Shown one piece after another: positions 53,212 to 53,456 of a stretch of 53,456 nt of DNA. The notes beneath the pieces were generated by a model. It saw nothing but the letters and a program-made list of their open reading frames with translations, did no database searches and was not told the origin of the DNA. The position numbers and the translations under genes are program-made. The first letter of the stretch is position 1, and every line of letters begins with the position of its first letter. The stretch is from Bacteroidia bacterium (lineage in GTDB: Bacteria; Bacteroidota; Bacteroidia; Bacteroidales; UBA932), in the NCBI GenBank assembly GCA_021153285.1, contig JAGKTT010000032.1, positions 1-53,456 of the forward strand, read 5' to 3'.

Positions 53212-53456
53212 AGACAATAGATATCTTGAATAAATACAAAAGCGACACAGCCAGCAAGTGGCGTGAGGAAGCGGAATATCGCAGAAGAAACGCCAGGTGG
53301 CTCAGATATTCTGCTATGATAGCTCTTCAGGTAAGGGACCGAATGTCTCAGATCGGAATGACTCAGGTTGTGCTGGCTGAAAAACTTGGATGTACCCAGC
53401 AGCATATATCAATGCTCCTGAAAGGTAAAAACAACCTGACGCTTGAGACCATTGCC
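53208..53456 (+). CDS. XRE-type helix-turn-helix antitoxin/regulator (cut by window end)
   Basis: The visible 83 residues begin MKTIDILNKYKSDTASKW, with a charged helical N-terminus (EEAEYRRRNARWLRYS) and then a helix-turn-helix domain (MTQVVLAEKLGCTQQHISML, followed by LKGKNNLTLETIA). The gene runs past the window edge. It overlaps the toxin-like gene (ATGA), so it is translated with it. The likely role is to neutralise the partner and repress the shared promoter by binding the palindrome at 52614-52631. Confidence 0.8.
   Translation, partial: MKTIDILNKYKSDTASKWREEAEYRRRNARWLRYSAMIALQVRDRMSQIGMTQVVLAEKLGCTQQHISMLLKGKNNLTLETIA

Overview
The window is from a Bacteroidota genome, most likely order Bacteroidales. 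The grounds are a SusC/SusD pair, a hybrid two-component sensor/AraC regulator, Bacteroidetes-type promoter elements (TAnnTTTG, sometimes with TTG about 20 bases upstream), almost no Shine-Dalgarno sites, and many secreted or lipoprotein carbohydrate enzymes. I found no rRNA or tRNA genes, CRISPR array, transposase or phage genes.

Region 1 (1-16701) is mainly housekeeping. It holds two tandem Gly/Met-rich outer-membrane beta-barrel proteins (the first cut by the window edge), apolipoprotein N-acyltransferase, and a lysE/DUF362/PASTA/rluD-type operon. Next come RNase G, a 30-residue COX24-type ribosomal protein (10476-10568), an HU protein, lon, uracil-DNA glycosylase, coaD and a thioredoxin-fold protein. 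The intergenic spaces here carry short repeats and hairpins. Two 50-base elements upstream of lon and coaD have the same loop and covarying stems.

Region 2 (16826-30728) holds a carbohydrate deacetylase/beta-lactamase-fold fusion, two secreted esterases and a GH3. A plus-strand operon GH2-GH3-GH53 follows.

Region 3 (30721-50124) is a polysaccharide utilisation locus. On the minus strand, in transcription order, it runs: type-B carboxylesterase, SusC, SusD, a Trp-rich triple-repeat surface protein, three CE1-like esterases, a GH3 and a fourth CE1-like esterase. A hybrid two-component regulator is divergent from it. With region 2 this gives five CE1-like esterases, three GH3, a GH2 and a GH53. 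I infer a locus for an acylated (possibly feruloylated) galactan or pectin side-chain type glycan, with esterases stripping acyl groups before glycosidases act. Two genes of the locus, the surface repeat protein and the carboxylesterase, lack a start codon and signal peptide. In the first, a dispersed repeat sits exactly at the break.

Region 4 (50101-53456) holds a MalY/PatB-type C-S lyase, an SGNH esterase, and a predicted toxin-antitoxin pair. The pair has a complete promoter with a perfect palindrome between its two elements; the antitoxin is cut by the window end.

The most unusual things are the esterase-heavy locus with its broken surface gene, the covarying hairpin elements, the small palindromic repeats placed exactly at gene borders, the deacetylase/serine-hydrolase fusion, and the toxin-antitoxin operator.
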